A stretch of 64,000 nt of DNA from Linyphia triangularis (taxonomy: Eukaryota > Arthropoda > Arachnida > Araneae > Linyphiidae): positions 34,143,424 through 34,207,423 of the forward strand of contig OZ021733.1 in the NCBI GenBank assembly GCA_963978545.1, read 5' to 3'. Below, in pieces: positions 63,048 through 64,000 of the stretch; positions within the stretch are counted from its first letter, which is position 1, and each line of letters starts with the position of its first letter. A program made the translations under genes and the position numbers. The notes beneath the pieces are model-generated. The model saw nothing but the letters and a program-made list of their open reading frames with translations. It was not told where the DNA came from and did no database searches.

Positions 63048-64000
63048 GTAGTTTCGTTGTTCTCGAAGATCAATTCTCCTTCCATGTGTTCATACTCTTT
63101 TCCTGGTTTGGCTGTGCCCTCCACAGTGCGGAATGGCAAGACCACTCTTCCTCTGGCTCCACTGAATCGGTTTACCCTCAGTTGGTACTCGCCTACAGAT
63201 TCCGTTAACTCCACTTCTGGTTCAGGAAACAAAAAGATTCCAGCATGGTCGTCATCCAAAATCATGACAGTGGCCAAGAAAGGTGTGGTTAGCTCCACAG
63301 GCATTCGTGGCTCCATCCTATCAATGATGTAGTGGGGGTTACTCAGCCTCACGTAAAAATGCTCATCTTCTTCAAAAACGTCATCATCAATGACAGTAAT
63401 AAAGAACTGCTTTTCTGTTTCTCCAGGTCCAAATATCAAGGTACCCTCAGCCTCTTCGTAGTCAGATCCAGCATTGGCAGTGCCATCTTCAGTGTTGTAA
63501 TTGACAGCTACAGCTTCGTTGAGATTGCCTTCCCTGACCACGGTCACGGCAAACTCACCAACATTTTCCATGACTGTGTAGTGGCCAGGATCGAAGCAGA
63601 TGGAAACAATTTGGCGTCGTTCTTCCTTGACCTCATCCTCTTCCTTCTTTTCTATCTTTTCTAACTTTCTCTTCATCAGGTTGGTTCCTCCCATTAGCTT
63701 TCGAGTTGCTTGGATTCTGTAATAAGCTCTACTTTTAGGGCCACGATCCAGAATTTCTTCTCGAGCCATCATCTCTATTTCTTCCATAGTAGCGTCAGGA
63801 TGCTTGCGTCGGAGTTCTCGCAAAATCTGGATATACTGCATTCGGTGTTCTTCGAATTCGCGGACGTCGTTACTCTGTTCTTCCTCAAAATTCTTCACAT
63901 TCCCGTCAGCAACGTGGTTGGTCTTTGTCATGCCCATCTCCAAGTCTTCTCCACCTTCACCTCCGACAATGACGTTCCTCTTATTCATGCGATACTTTTT
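63048..64000 (-). CDS. Na+/Ca2+ exchanger (SLC8/NCX, Calx-like), large loop exon, partial
   Basis: This exon encodes the central cytoplasmic loop of a plasma-membrane Na+/Ca2+ exchanger, which extrudes Ca2+ in exchange for Na+. The frame is open to the window edge and begins KKYR, like the end of the XIP autoinhibitory segment, so the Met at 63988 is internal and not a start. Counting from that Met: residues 82-100 hold the conserved loop motif RGPKSRAYYRIQATRK; about 127-247 is Calx-beta domain CBD1 with TEDGTANAGSDY and the acidic Ca2+ site DDDVFEEDEH (201-210); DDDH (245-248) is the CBD1-CBD2 junction; from about 249 CBD2 begins (AGIFLF, SGARG, PFRTVEGTAKPG). All CBD1 Ca2+-site acidic clusters are present, so Ca2+ regulation looks intact. 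The coding part ends in codon phase AC|g at a good donor, gtgagt (63047-63042), and joins in frame to 12687-12596. Family assignment is firm; which arthropod is not. Confidence 0.96.

Noticed and set aside
63057..63664. Plus-strand open frames opposite the large exchanger exon
   Set aside because: They are shadows of the real coding sequence on the minus strand.
63988..63988. Met at 63988 as a translation start
   Set aside because: The frame is open upstream and reads KKYR, matching the end of the exchanger XIP region, so the Met is internal.
1..64000. CRISPR array, operon or phage-type system
   Set aside because: None of the tandem repeats has regularly spaced unique spacers, and there are no prokaryotic genes.

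Overview
The window looks like a piece of an AT-rich, intron-rich, transposon-littered invertebrate nuclear genome. There is no bacterial-style gene density, Shine-Dalgarno pattern or operon. The only confidently recognised protein-coding gene is a plasma-membrane Na+/Ca2+ exchanger (SLC8/NCX family, Calx-like), read on the minus strand from the right edge of the window towards the left edge. The protein best fits an arthropod. The large introns and the GTF2IRD2-like hAT and tRNA-SINE content make a spider or other chelicerate my guess, but this is inference only.

Exchanger layout (minus strand, 5' to 3'): a long exon at 64000-63048 carries the end of the XIP-like segment, the cytoplasmic loop, all of Calx-beta domain CBD1 and the first half of CBD2. 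A roughly 50.4 kb intron follows. Next come a 92-nt exon (12687-12596) that continues CBD2, a 24-nt microexon candidate (12397-12374), a 48-nt cassette-exon candidate (10230-10183) and a 146-nt exon (4808-4663) that closes CBD2. The exons for the last loop segment and the second transmembrane half, and the N-terminal exons, lie outside the window. The cluster of small exons, all joined at phase 1, corresponds to the alternatively spliced CBD2 region known in animal NCX genes.

The rest is intronic or flanking DNA packed with decayed mobile elements. These are a TTAA-flanked piggyBac-like MITE (2809-3030), two hAT remnants (1235-2081 with a nested insertion, and 38814-39499), a copy of the nested unit standing alone (17703-18000), a 655-bp element that is one giant imperfect palindrome (10451-11105), a 901-bp TA-flanked element with internal copies of its end motif (19762-20662), a TTAAGG-ended family with three copies (31402-32157, 34990-35530, 59760-60339), a dead Tc3-like transposon (36721-38120) and three tRNA-derived SINE copies (23771-23961, 28214-28399, 54301-54477). 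Several minisatellite-like tandem arrays are also present.

A coding-like open stretch with splice signals on the plus strand (623-767) may be an exon of an unrecognised gene, opposite in strand to the exchanger. Most other short open frames look like chance frames in AT-rich DNA and are not annotated.
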